The notes beneath the pieces were generated by a model that saw only the letters and a list, made by a program, of their open reading frames with translations, was not told the DNA's origin and did no database searches. The position numbers and the translations under genes are program-made. Positions 36,045 through 44,466 of a stretch of 49,304 nt of DNA are shown piece by piece. Within the stretch, counting starts at the first letter, position 1, and each line of letters opens with the position of its first letter. The stretch comes from Crocinitomix catalasitica ATCC 23190 (GTDB taxonomy: Bacteria > Bacteroidota > Bacteroidia > Flavobacteriales_D > Crocinitomicaceae), in contig NZ_KK211320.1 of assembly GCF_000621625.1 (NCBI RefSeq), forward strand, positions 3,767 through 53,070. Direction: 5' to 3'.

Positions 36045-36662
36045 ATGGATAAGAAGAAGAAAGAGATAATAGCCGCTGCCTTAGACGTTTATTTGCAGTA
36101 CGGAGTAAAATCCGTTACTATGGATGAAATGGCCCGTCAGCTTGGCGTTTCGAAAAAGACATTATACCAGTATTTTACTGATAAGAATGATATTGTAGAT
36201 TCTTGTTTAACTTATGCATTAGAATGTGACCTAGCCGATTTAAAAAGCGTCTTTAATCATGGAGAAAATGCAATTCAAGAATTAATGCAGGTTAGTAAGA
36301 AGGTAATGAAACAGTTAAAAGATATTCATCCGTCAATATTTTTTGATTTAAGTAAATACCATCCTAAGTCTTTAACAAAGATAAGCTCCCAAAAAAATTC
36401 GGAAATAAAAGATTTATTATTAAATAATTTAAAAAAAGGCGTAAAGGAAGGATTGTTTCGCGATAATCTTAATGCAGAAATCTTAGCTAATATTCATATG
36501 GCATTGATGGAGCATTTAATGTCAAATGACTTAACCGAAGGTCATACTTACGGTCCTGAAGTAATTTATTCTGAATTTTTCAGATACCATATTCGAGGGA
36601 TTGCGAGTACAAAAGGGTTGGCCTATTTAAAAGAAATGATCAAAAACGATGAAAATTTATAA
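36045..36662 (+). CDS. TetR/AcrR-family transcriptional regulator of efflux operon
   Basis: 205 residues. The N-terminal helix-turn-helix reads AALDVYLQYGVKSVTMDEMARQLGVSKKTLYQYF, the typical TetR pattern, and the C-terminal helical domain is for ligand binding and dimerisation. First gene of an operon with tolC, membrane-fusion and RND genes, so it almost surely represses them and responds to a transported compound. An inverted repeat over its own promoter is the likely operator. Its stop lies 1 bp before the preferred tolC ATG. Confidence 0.92.
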   Translation: MDKKKKEIIAAALDVYLQYGVKSVTMDEMARQLGVSKKTLYQYFTDKNDIVDSCLTYALECDLADLKSVFNHGENAIQELMQVSKKVMKQLKDIHPSIFFDLSKYHPKSLTKISSQKNSEIKDLLLNNLKKGVKEGLFRDNLNAEILANIHMALMEHLMSNDLTEGHTYGPEVIYSEFFRYHIRGIASTKGLAYLKEMIKNDENL

Positions 36663-36663
36663 A

Positions 36664-37995
36664 ATGAAAATATTAGTTATATCAGCCTTGTTGCTGAGTC
36701 AGGTATCATTCGCACAAGAATCATCCACTTCATTTACGCTGGAGGAAGCAGAGGAGTATGGTGTTAACAATAATGAAAAGGTAAAAAATGCCTTATTAGA
36801 TATTGAAATAGCGCGGAAAAAAGTTTGGGAAACAACAGCAATTGGTTTACCTCAGGTAAGTGCTAAAGGCGAATTCCAACAGTTATTAGATATTCCAGTT
36901 TCTGTTGTGGATGCAAGTTTATTCAATCCGATGGCAGAACCAGGAGATGTGATGGAATTTAGTATGGGGCAGGAGTTTAGTACTTCAGCAACATTTACAG
37001 CATCACAGTTAATTTTTGATGGTTCATATATCGTTGGATTAAAGTTTTCGAAGTTTTTCCAGAAAATGGCGCAAACATCTGCAACGAATACTCAAAACGA
37101 AGTAAAAGCTTTGATAAGAGAAGCATATTATAATGTTTTAGTAGCGAAAGAGAATGTTGCTTTACTTGATTCGATTGAATTGGTAACAAAAACATTATGG
37201 GAAGAAACGAAGATCTATTTTGAAAGTGGATTCATTCCAGTTGAAGAATCAGATCAAGTTGAAATTGCTTTTAATAGAATTCGTGCTTCAAAGAATAGTG
37301 GTAAAAGACAAATTGAAGTGGCAATGAATTTATTGAAGTTACAAATGGGCTATGATTTTGAAAAAGGACTTGAACTTAGCCAAACTTTGGATGATGTTTT
37401 AGCGAAGTTAGAGACAAACAACCCAATGCAACAAACAGAGGATGTAAAGCAAAATGCTAACTACATTATGCTAGATCAACAAAGAGAATCTAGCGAGTAT
37501 AGTTTGAAGAATGAAAAAGCTGCTTATTTGCCTTCTTTAGGTGCATTTTTTAATCATTCTCAGAATGCTTTTAGAAGTGAATTCGATTTTTTCGAAAACA
37601 AACCATGGTATCCAACTACAGTTTGGGGAGTGACGCTAAACATTCCTATTATGAGCAGTGGGCAGAAAATTGCCAAGGTTCAACAAGCGGAAATGAAAAT
37701 TGAACAAGACGAGAATAGCCTACAGAATCTAGAAAGAAGCTTACAATTTCAAGAAATTCAATTAAAAGCAACGTATAAGTCGTCTGTTGAATTGATGGAG
37801 ATAGAATCGTCGAATGTTGATTTGGCAAAGCGAGTTTACGAAAATGCAGTGATCAGAAAAAAGACAGGAACAGTTTCTGCTTTAGAAGTGACCCAATTAC
37901 AAAGTCAGTTATTAACAGCTGAAAGTAATTATATCCGTTCAGTAATGGATATGTTAAATGTGAAAGTACAATTAGATAAATTATATAATCAATAA
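36664..37995 (+). CDS. TolC-family outer-membrane efflux protein
   Basis: About 443 residues. Outer-membrane channel of a tripartite RND pump. The preferred start at 36664 gives a signal peptide (MKILVISALLLSQVSFAQ); an in-frame ATG at 36649 would overlap tetR by 14 bp. Long amphipathic helices come in two repeats, with the TolC-like FTLEEAEEYGVNNNEKVKNALLDIEIARKKVWET near the N-terminus and ATYKSSVELMEIESSNVDLAKRVYENA near the C-terminus. Between the repeats are beta segments such as LGAFFNHSQNAFR. Second gene of the tetR operon. Confidence 0.92.
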   Translation: MKILVISALLLSQVSFAQESSTSFTLEEAEEYGVNNNEKVKNALLDIEIARKKVWETTAIGLPQVSAKGEFQQLLDIPVSVVDASLFNPMAEPGDVMEFSMGQEFSTSATFTASQLIFDGSYIVGLKFSKFFQKMAQTSATNTQNEVKALIREAYYNVLVAKENVALLDSIELVTKTLWEETKIYFESGFIPVEESDQVEIAFNRIRASKNSGKRQIEVAMNLLKLQMGYDFEKGLELSQTLDDVLAKLETNNPMQQTEDVKQNANYIMLDQQRESSEYSLKNEKAAYLPSLGAFFNHSQNAFRSEFDFFENKPWYPTTVWGVTLNIPIMSSGQKIAKVQQAEMKIEQDENSLQNLERSLQFQEIQLKATYKSSVELMEIESSNVDLAKRVYENAVIRKKTGTVSALEVTQLQSQLLTAESNYIRSVMDMLNVKVQLDKLYNQ

Positions 37996-38059
37996 GTCCA
38001 AAAAAGCTAATAAGCTCAAAAAGTAATTGGAACAATCGAAAAAAATAAAAAAAAGAGTA

Positions 38060-39181
38060 ATGAAAAGAAGCTTAATTTATATCTTAACCCTAGGCGTGAT
38101 TTTAACTAGTTGTGGAGGTGCAGAAATTACCAATTTAGATAAATTAAAATCAACAAGAGATTCGCTCAAGGCGGAACTAGTAACATTGAATCATAAGATT
38201 TCGGAATTAGATACTGCGGAAGTGGCATCATTACCGATAGTAACAGCTACCAAAGTAAAGATCGAAGATTTTGTTCATAAAGTTGAAGTTCCAGGTACAG
38301 TTGAAACAGACCAAAATTCATTAATCACAGCTGAAGCAAGTGGTTTAATTACCAAAATATACGTCAAAGAAGGCGCAAAAGTGTCAAAAGGACAGACTTT
38401 AGCTTTGATTGATTCTGAGATTTTAGCTGCAAATATTGAAGAACTGCAAGCTTCTTTAGAGTTAGCAGATTATATGGTGAAAAAGCAAGAACAATTACAT
38501 GATAAAGGTGTAGGTGTTGAAATTGAATATGAACAAGCGAAGAACCAAAAATTATCGCTTGAGAAAAGAATTAAAACATTAAGATCTCAACAAGGTAAAA
38601 CAACTGTTCGTGCACCATTCTCAGGAATTATTGACGACATAATGGTAAATGAAGGCGAAATGGCAGCTCCTCAAGTTCCATTAATGAGATTAGTTAATAA
38701 TAGTACTGTTACGATTAATGCTTCAATGGCAGAAAACTTATTGTCTAAAGTAAATGAAGGAACAGCAGTTGAAATGAATTTTCCAGCAATGAATGATACT
38801 ACAATTGTATCAGTAGTGACGAATAAAGGAAATTATATCGATCCAACGAACAGAACATTTAGAATTCAAATTGAAATTAAGAACAATAAATTATTATTGC
38901 CGAATCAATTTGCTAAAGTAAATGTGACTGATTTTGAAAGAAAAGATGCAATTGTTGTAGATGCTGAATCAATTCTACAGGATACTGAAAACAATAACTA
39001 CTTATACAAGCTAACAAAAATAAAAGGTTCAGAAACTTACTCAGTAGAGAAGGTATTTGTAACGATAGTGAAGAAGTACAGAGATTTCGTTTGTGTTGAA
39101 GGTAATTTAACAAAGGATGAATTAATTGTTATGAAGGGAGCTAAGGGAATTACGGAAAGTGATAAAGTAACTTTACAATAA
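38060..39181 (+). CDS. RND efflux periplasmic adaptor (membrane-fusion lipoprotein)
   Basis: 373 residues from the ATG at 38060. The frame is open from a TTG at 38027, but the later ATG makes a lipoprotein signal ending LTSC, with the lipid-bearing Cys at residue 17. A short coiled coil follows (LKSTRDSLKAELVTLNHKI), then the biotinyl-lipoyl-like hairpin (GLITKIYVKEGAKVSKGQTLALI), a helical hairpin, and the second lipoyl half (TTVRAPFSGIIDDIMVNEGEM). The beta-barrel and membrane-proximal domains complete it. It links the RND pump to the TolC channel. Third gene of the operon. Confidence 0.93.
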   Translation: MKRSLIYILTLGVILTSCGGAEITNLDKLKSTRDSLKAELVTLNHKISELDTAEVASLPIVTATKVKIEDFVHKVEVPGTVETDQNSLITAEASGLITKIYVKEGAKVSKGQTLALIDSEILAANIEELQASLELADYMVKKQEQLHDKGVGVEIEYEQAKNQKLSLEKRIKTLRSQQGKTTVRAPFSGIIDDIMVNEGEMAAPQVPLMRLVNNSTVTINASMAENLLSKVNEGTAVEMNFPAMNDTTIVSVVTNKGNYIDPTNRTFRIQIEIKNNKLLLPNQFAKVNVTDFERKDAIVVDAESILQDTENNNYLYKLTKIKGSETYSVEKVFVTIVKKYRDFVCVEGNLTKDELIVMKGAKGITESDKVTLQ

Positions 39182-39189
39182 GAAAGACA

Positions 39190-42100
39190 ATGAGTAAAAG
39201 TAAAATTGAGAACCAAAGAGAATTTGGACTTTCATCATGGGCTGTAAAAAACCGGAAAACGGTTTATTTATTGATAATGATGATTTTATTGGGTGGTTTT
39301 GCATCATACCAATCAATGCCAAAAGAAAACTTTCCAGAACTTCAAATACCTGAAATATATATCGGTATTGCTTATCCTGGGAATTCGCCTGAATTAATAG
39401 CGGAAAAAATTACCGATCCAATTGAGAAGGAATTAAAGACGATTAAAAACGTTGACGAAATTAATTCGACTTCAATTGATGGTTATGCTTCAATCAATAT
39501 CAAATTCGATTTCACTGTTAGTCCAAAACAAGGATTACAAGATGTAAAAGATGCTGTTGATAAGGCTAGAGCAACTAAAGACTTTCCCGCTGATTTACCA
39601 GTTGAACCGAATATTTTTGAAATGGATGTTTCAGAAATGCCGATTATGAACATTAACCTGTCAGGTGACTATTCAATTAGTGATCTAAAAGATTATGCTG
39701 AAATTTTAGAAGATAAAATCGAAGCATTGGTTGAGATTTCAGAAGTTGACATTCGTGGTATTCAAGACCAAGAGATGCAGATTATGGTTGATCCCAAAAA
39801 AGCGGAAATGGTTGATGTTTCATTTAACGATATTCAAACTGCAATCTCTAATGAGAACATCACCATGTCCGGTGGAGAGTATTTAGATGGAACAACAAAA
39901 AGAACTATCCAAATTGATGGTAAATTCAAATCGGCTAAAGAAATTGAGAATGTAATTGTAAAACAAGAGGATTATAAACCTGTATATCTTCGTGATATCG
40001 CAGAAGTTAAATTTACTGATGCAGATACAACTTCTTATGCACGTGAACGTGGCAATACGGTTGTCATGTTAGATGTTAAGAAAAGAAGCGGACAGAATCT
40101 TTTAGAGGCATCAAGAAAGATTAATGAAATCATTGCACAAGTAGAGAAAGACAAAATTTTACCAGCAGGAATAAATCTTTCTGTAACGAATGATCAATCG
40201 GGGAAGACGGAAGAAATGGTTTCTAACCTGTTAAATTCAATCATCTTTGGTGTACTTTTGGTTGTAGGTGTTTTACTGTTCTTCCTAGGCTTAAGGAATG
40301 CAATATTTGTTGGTGTTGCGATACCGCTGTCGATGTTAATGTCATTTTTGATTCTATCAACAATGGGGGTAACCTTAAATACGATGGTATTATTCTCACT
40401 CGTATTGGCATTAGGAATGTTGGTGGATAACGGAATTGTTGTTGTTGAAAATATTCAACGTTTGATGGAAGAGGGTGTAGACAGTTTTACCGCAGCTAAA
40501 AAAGGCGTTGGTGAAGTTGCATGGCCAATTATTGCTTCAACAGCAACAACGTTAGGTGCATTTATTCCTTTGGCTTTCTGGCCTGGAATAATGGGTGAGT
40601 TTATGAAATACCTCCCTATAACTTTGATTATTGTTCTTGGTTCTTCTCTATTCGTTGCATTAATTGTGAATCCAGTGCTTACAGCAATGTGGATGAAGGT
40701 TGACGAATCGAATAAAAAGAAGAAAATTCCATTAATTGTTGCTGGTATCTTTATTGTTCTTGGCTTTATATTATTAGGCGTTAGTACTGGTGCAGGGAAT
40801 TTATTTATTGTGATAGGTTTATTTGTAATACTAAACATTTTCGTACTTACACCTGCTACTAAAACTTTCCAAGAGAAATTTTTACCTAGATTAGAAAGTG
40901 GATATGAAAAAATATTGGCTTATGCTTTAAAAAGAAGAAGACCAGTTTATTTCTTTTTAGGAACTATTGGTTTGTTATTTATGTCGCTTGTTTTTGTCGG
41001 GATTTTCACACCAAAAGTGTTGTTCTTTCCCGAAAATCAACCGAATTATGTGAATATATTTATTCAACACCCAATCGGAACAGACATTCGCGTTACGAAT
41101 GAAACAACGTTAGAGGTTGAGCGAATAATTAACGAAGAGATTTTACCTGAAGAACTTGGTGATACAGTGAATAAAGACTTCGAGTCTTGGATTATTCAAT
41201 CTGTAATTGCGCAAGTAGGGAATGGTACCTCTGATCCATCACAAGGAATTGTAATGGGGAATACACCACATAAAGGTAGGGTCACAATTAACTTTTCTGA
41301 ATTTAAGTATAGAAAAGATTATGAGACAGGCCATTTAATGGAGAAAATATCAAATGGATTAAAAAACAAATTCCCTGCAGATATTCAAATTACTGTTGAT
41401 AAAGATAATCAAGGACCACCAACGGCACCGCCAATTAATATTGAGGTAGGTGGAGAAATTGATTATAATGAGGTAATAGCTGAAGCAGAAAAAATTAGAA
41501 TTTTCTTAGACCGTAAAAATGTACATGGTGTAGAAAAACTAAAATTAGATGTAGAAACGGGTAAGCCTGAATTACGAATAGAAATTGATCGTGAAAAAGC
41601 GAGATTATTTAATACGAGTACAGGACAAATTGCAAATGCTGTTCGTACCGCCTTATTTGGCGCAGATATCTCAACCTTTAAAGAGGGTGATGATACTTAC
41701 GATATGGTTGTTCGTTTTAACGATAAGTCTAGAAATGATTTGGATGCTTTAATGAATCAAAAATTGATTTTCCGAAACAATAAAGGGCAAATGCTTAGAA
41801 TTCCCATTCGTGCATTAATTTCGACTCCTAAACCTACCACTACTTATAGTTCGGTTATTCACAAGGATCAAATTCCAATTGTAACAATCTTCTCAAATGT
41901 ACAGGAAGGTTATAACGCAAATGAAATTGTTGCAGAATTGAAAGAGATAATGGAACAATATGAGGATGAAGTAAACATGACGGATGGAGTAGAAGTTAAG
42001 TTCACAGGAGAGCAAGAAGAGCAGGCTGATCAAATGGCTTTCCTTTCTAAAGCACTTTTAATCGCTGTATTTATTATTCTTCTTGTAATTGTTGCACAAT

Positions 42101-42669
42101 TTAATTCGTATACAACACCAGTAATAATTTTATTCTCTGTTGTATTTAGTTTAATTGGGGTATTCATGGGAGAAGTTATTTTCCAAATGGAATTCGTTAT
42201 TATGATGACAATGATTGGGATTATATCCTTAGCTGGGGTCGTCGTGAATAATGCCATTGTATTGATTGATTATACAGATTTATTAAGAAGACGTAGAAGA
42301 GAAGAGTTAGGCTTAAGTGAGTATGAACAACTTCCTCTGCCAGAAATAGTAGATTTTGTCGTACAAGCAGGGAAAACGCGTTTAAGACCGGTTCTTTTAA
42401 CGGCATTGACAACTATACTTGGATTAATTCCACTTGCAATGGGATTAAATATCGACTTTACAACATTGTTTACAGAATATAGTGCAAACTATTATAGAGG
42501 AGGGGACAATACAATGTTCTTCGGTCCAATGTCATGGACAATTATCTTCGGACTTACATTTGCTACATTCTTAACGCTAATTATTGTGCCAGTGATGTAT
42601 TTAATTCTTTATAGATTTAAAGTATGGTTGCATAAAATAACTAATGCGAAAATGAGATCTTCAATTTAA
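39190..42669 (+). CDS. RND efflux transporter permease (AcrB/MexB superfamily)
   Basis: 1159 residues, longer than AcrB (about 1050). It has the usual two halves, each with six core TM helices and a large periplasmic porter part. MPKENFPELQIPEIYIGIAYPGNSPE follows TM1, LVLALGMLVDNGIVVVENI is TM4, and LAGVVVNNAIVLIDYTDLLR is TM10. The extra length includes two hydrophobic segments at about residues 511-561, between the halves. TM4 has D413-N414 where AcrB has two Asp, and TM10 has N1020-N1021 near the AcrB Lys; such wording is known in other RND groups. A strong terminator follows. The substrate is unknown. Confidence 0.93.
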   Translation: MSKSKIENQREFGLSSWAVKNRKTVYLLIMMILLGGFASYQSMPKENFPELQIPEIYIGIAYPGNSPELIAEKITDPIEKELKTIKNVDEINSTSIDGYASINIKFDFTVSPKQGLQDVKDAVDKARATKDFPADLPVEPNIFEMDVSEMPIMNINLSGDYSISDLKDYAEILEDKIEALVEISEVDIRGIQDQEMQIMVDPKKAEMVDVSFNDIQTAISNENITMSGGEYLDGTTKRTIQIDGKFKSAKEIENVIVKQEDYKPVYLRDIAEVKFTDADTTSYARERGNTVVMLDVKKRSGQNLLEASRKINEIIAQVEKDKILPAGINLSVTNDQSGKTEEMVSNLLNSIIFGVLLVVGVLLFFLGLRNAIFVGVAIPLSMLMSFLILSTMGVTLNTMVLFSLVLALGMLVDNGIVVVENIQRLMEEGVDSFTAAKKGVGEVAWPIIASTATTLGAFIPLAFWPGIMGEFMKYLPITLIIVLGSSLFVALIVNPVLTAMWMKVDESNKKKKIPLIVAGIFIVLGFILLGVSTGAGNLFIVIGLFVILNIFVLTPATKTFQEKFLPRLESGYEKILAYALKRRRPVYFFLGTIGLLFMSLVFVGIFTPKVLFFPENQPNYVNIFIQHPIGTDIRVTNETTLEVERIINEEILPEELGDTVNKDFESWIIQSVIAQVGNGTSDPSQGIVMGNTPHKGRVTINFSEFKYRKDYETGHLMEKISNGLKNKFPADIQITVDKDNQGPPTAPPINIEVGGEIDYNEVIAEAEKIRIFLDRKNVHGVEKLKLDVETGKPELRIEIDREKARLFNTSTGQIANAVRTALFGADISTFKEGDDTYDMVVRFNDKSRNDLDALMNQKLIFRNNKGQMLRIPIRALISTPKPTTTYSSVIHKDQIPIVTIFSNVQEGYNANEIVAELKEIMEQYEDEVNMTDGVEVKFTGEQEEQADQMAFLSKALLIAVFIILLVIVAQFNSYTTPVIILFSVVFSLIGVFMGEVIFQMEFVIMMTMIGIISLAGVVVNNAIVLIDYTDLLRRRRREELGLSEYEQLPLPEIVDFVVQAGKTRLRPVLLTALTTILGLIPLAMGLNIDFTTLFTEYSANYYRGGDNTMFFGPMSWTIIFGLTFATFLTLIIVPVMYLILYRFKVWLHKITNAKMRSSI

Positions 42670-42690
42670 ACTTGGAATTAAGTAAAAATT

Positions 42691-42726
42691 AAAAGGGTAA
42701 TAGCTGTCAGCTATTACCCTTTTTTT
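42691..42726 (+). terminator. Rho-independent terminator of efflux operon
   Basis: A perfect 15 bp stem (AAAAGGGTAATAGCT with its complement) with a 3-base loop, followed by a T-run, lies 21 bp after the permease stop. It may also act on the leftward LamG transcript. Confidence 0.9.
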
Positions 42727-42769
42727 ATCAATTATAGTTTTGTAAATTATAAATCGCAGTCGATTAAAA

Positions 42770-43768
42770 TTATTCTTTAATAAATTTTGTAATACTACTA
42801 GAGCGTGCATTTTCAATCCGCACTATATAGACACCAGCAGGTAAATTTTGGACGTCTAAACTCCTTACGAAAGGACCAGAATAAATTTTGTTTCCAAGCA
42901 TGTCTGAGATATAAAGATAGTTGACAGCTGAAGGATCTTCAATTTTAAAATTAATTTCATGAGTAGATGGATTTGGATAAACGAGTAATTCTTCATTCAA
43001 TATCGATTTTTCATCCAAATTTGCATTTTCATCTTCATCTTTAACTGTACAAAGAATAGCTACTTCTTCAGCGGATAATGCTCTGTTATAATATCTGAAA
43101 TCATCTAAGTACCCTTTAAAAAAGTCTCCGGGATCACCTGTATTTCGATCGTGTTTACCAATAGTACCAGCACCAGAGGAATAAGCTATTGATCCACCAG
43201 ACCCGACGTATTCATCTCCTGTTGGATGACAATCAACATATATTTCCATGTCTGTAGGTCCACTTACAACAAGTGTTATGTGGTGCCAAGTGGTGATATC
43301 TGCGACTGCCGTTGATGAAAGTCTTCTAAGGCCTGAACTACTATAACCTGAATCGCCATCACCATATCCTACAGCATATTCATGTGTAGCATTGGAAATT
43401 GTAAAGAATAAGCCAGAATTAACATCGTCTTGGAAAGAGGTGTTAAAGACTGATGCATACTCATAATAGAGGTCTTCATGTTTTAGCCAGAAAGCTATAG
43501 TAATAGGTAAATTAGGTTTTAGTTCTGCTAGGTTTGGCATTGAAATGAAATCTGAGATCCCGTCAAAATGGCAAGCTTTCCCTGGATTACCGAACCGATC
43601 TTCAACGAAAGTGGTTCCAGTGGCAATGCCATCATACTCATTACCACTTTGATCCTCAAAAGTTCCATTCCAATTATAATGCAGTAGTAAACCTTCAGAA
43701 ATATCTTGGGAAAACGACAAAAACGGCAAGATAAGTATGAGTAAAAATAAGTTTTGTTTAAATTTCAT
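42770..43768 (-). CDS. Secreted LamG/concanavalin-like protein with T9SS type A sorting domain
   Basis: 332 residues from the ATG at 43768, which opens a signal peptide (MKFKQNLFLLILILPFLSFSQ); the frame continues to a TTG at 43843 but that part is not signal-like. A LamG / Laminin_G_3 domain follows at about 25-235: GLLLHYNWNGTFEDQSGNEYDG, ACHFDGISDFISMPN, TIAFWLKHED, TWHHITLVVSG, GYLDDFRYYNRALSAEEV. It folds as a jelly roll and often binds sugars. The tail is a T9SS type A domain (LVYPNPSTHEINFKI, LYISDMLGNKI, LPAGVYIVRIEN, ITKFIKE). So it should be secreted and surface-held. The ligand is unknown. Confidence 0.85.
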   Translation of the reverse strand: MKFKQNLFLLILILPFLSFSQDISEGLLLHYNWNGTFEDQSGNEYDGIATGTTFVEDRFGNPGKACHFDGISDFISMPNLAELKPNLPITIAFWLKHEDLYYEYASVFNTSFQDDVNSGLFFTISNATHEYAVGYGDGDSGYSSSGLRRLSSTAVADITTWHHITLVVSGPTDMEIYVDCHPTGDEYVGSGGSIAYSSGAGTIGKHDRNTGDPGDFFKGYLDDFRYYNRALSAEEVAILCTVKDEDENANLDEKSILNEELLVYPNPSTHEINFKIEDPSAVNYLYISDMLGNKIYSGPFVRSLDVQNLPAGVYIVRIENARSSSITKFIKE

Positions 43769-44092
43769 AGATTTAAGTTTTTGGAAATATAAACATTTAT
43801 TTTTATTGAAAAGTCTTTTTTTTGGACTTATAAAAATTATCAAAGTTAAAGATCCTATAATTAATTGCTAGTGCAAATAATCGGGTAATTAAGAAAAACT
43901 GTCTTAAAGTTAATGCGAAATTATACTTCTGCATATATAATATTCTCAATGTTTAATTAGTTAGATCGTGAAATATTAAATGATATTATAAATGAATGAA
44001 AGTCCATTTGTTTTATTTATTCATTCTTTTCTACCCGATAGGAAACCAACCATTTTAAATTTTCACACGTCTTTTATAACAAACAAACTATT
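43769..44092. other. Non-coding gap between LamG gene and small helical-protein gene
   Basis: 324 bp of AT-rich DNA with no convincing ORF. It should carry the divergent promoters of its two neighbours. A near-consensus -7 element (TATATTTC) lies close before the LamG ATG on the minus strand. An AATGAAT / ATTCATT inverted repeat lies around 43992-44026, too far apart and AT-rich to interpret. Confidence 0.5.
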
Positions 44093-44437
44093 ATGACATT
44101 TCAAGAACGAGTACGTGCTGTGCACATTCTTCAGCGATTTGTGATGGTTTCAAGATCGCTGCTGCCGAGTTTATCAGAATTAATGACCAAGACATCATTG
44201 GATAAGTCCGAACGAACCAAATTGGCTAGAATTCGTGACGTATATGATAGTTTTCAGGTGAATCCTGAATATTCAAAAAAATTAGTTGGATCAAATATAT
44301 TCTTCTTGATAAAAGCGGTTTATGAAACGGCTTTAAATAATAAAGGTGAATCGCCGACAAGTTTTTATCATTACAATGAATTTATTCGAGAAGCTGATAG
44401 GTTAATTGAAGTATGGGATAAACAAAGGTTGAATTAA
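44093..44437 (+). CDS. Small helical hypothetical protein
   Basis: 114 residues, almost all predicted helix, with no signal peptide or TM segment. Starts MTFQERVRAVHILQRFVM and contains SRSLLPSLSELMTKTSLDKSERTKL, an RDVYDSF segment and a C-terminal FIREADRLIEVWDKQ. The pattern of amphipathic helices suggests a small helical bundle. It has a clear ATG and normal composition, and there is no overlapping competitor, so it is a real gene. I do not recognise a family. It is divergent from the LamG gene and convergent with the sugar transferase. Confidence 0.6.
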   Translation: MTFQERVRAVHILQRFVMVSRSLLPSLSELMTKTSLDKSERTKLARIRDVYDSFQVNPEYSKKLVGSNIFFLIKAVYETALNNKGESPTSFYHYNEFIREADRLIEVWDKQRLN

Positions 44438-44466
44438 TCCTTTGTTTATTTAGTGTTTTCGAGGTG

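Noticed and set aside
40455-40838. 127-codon antisense ORF in the RND permease
   Set aside because: A shadow of the hydrophobic TM region of the sense gene; composition alone explains it.
43805-43835. Short AAGTC / GACTT inverted repeat around a T-run upstream of the LamG gene
   Set aside because: Only five pairs around homopolymer DNA; not distinguishable from chance.
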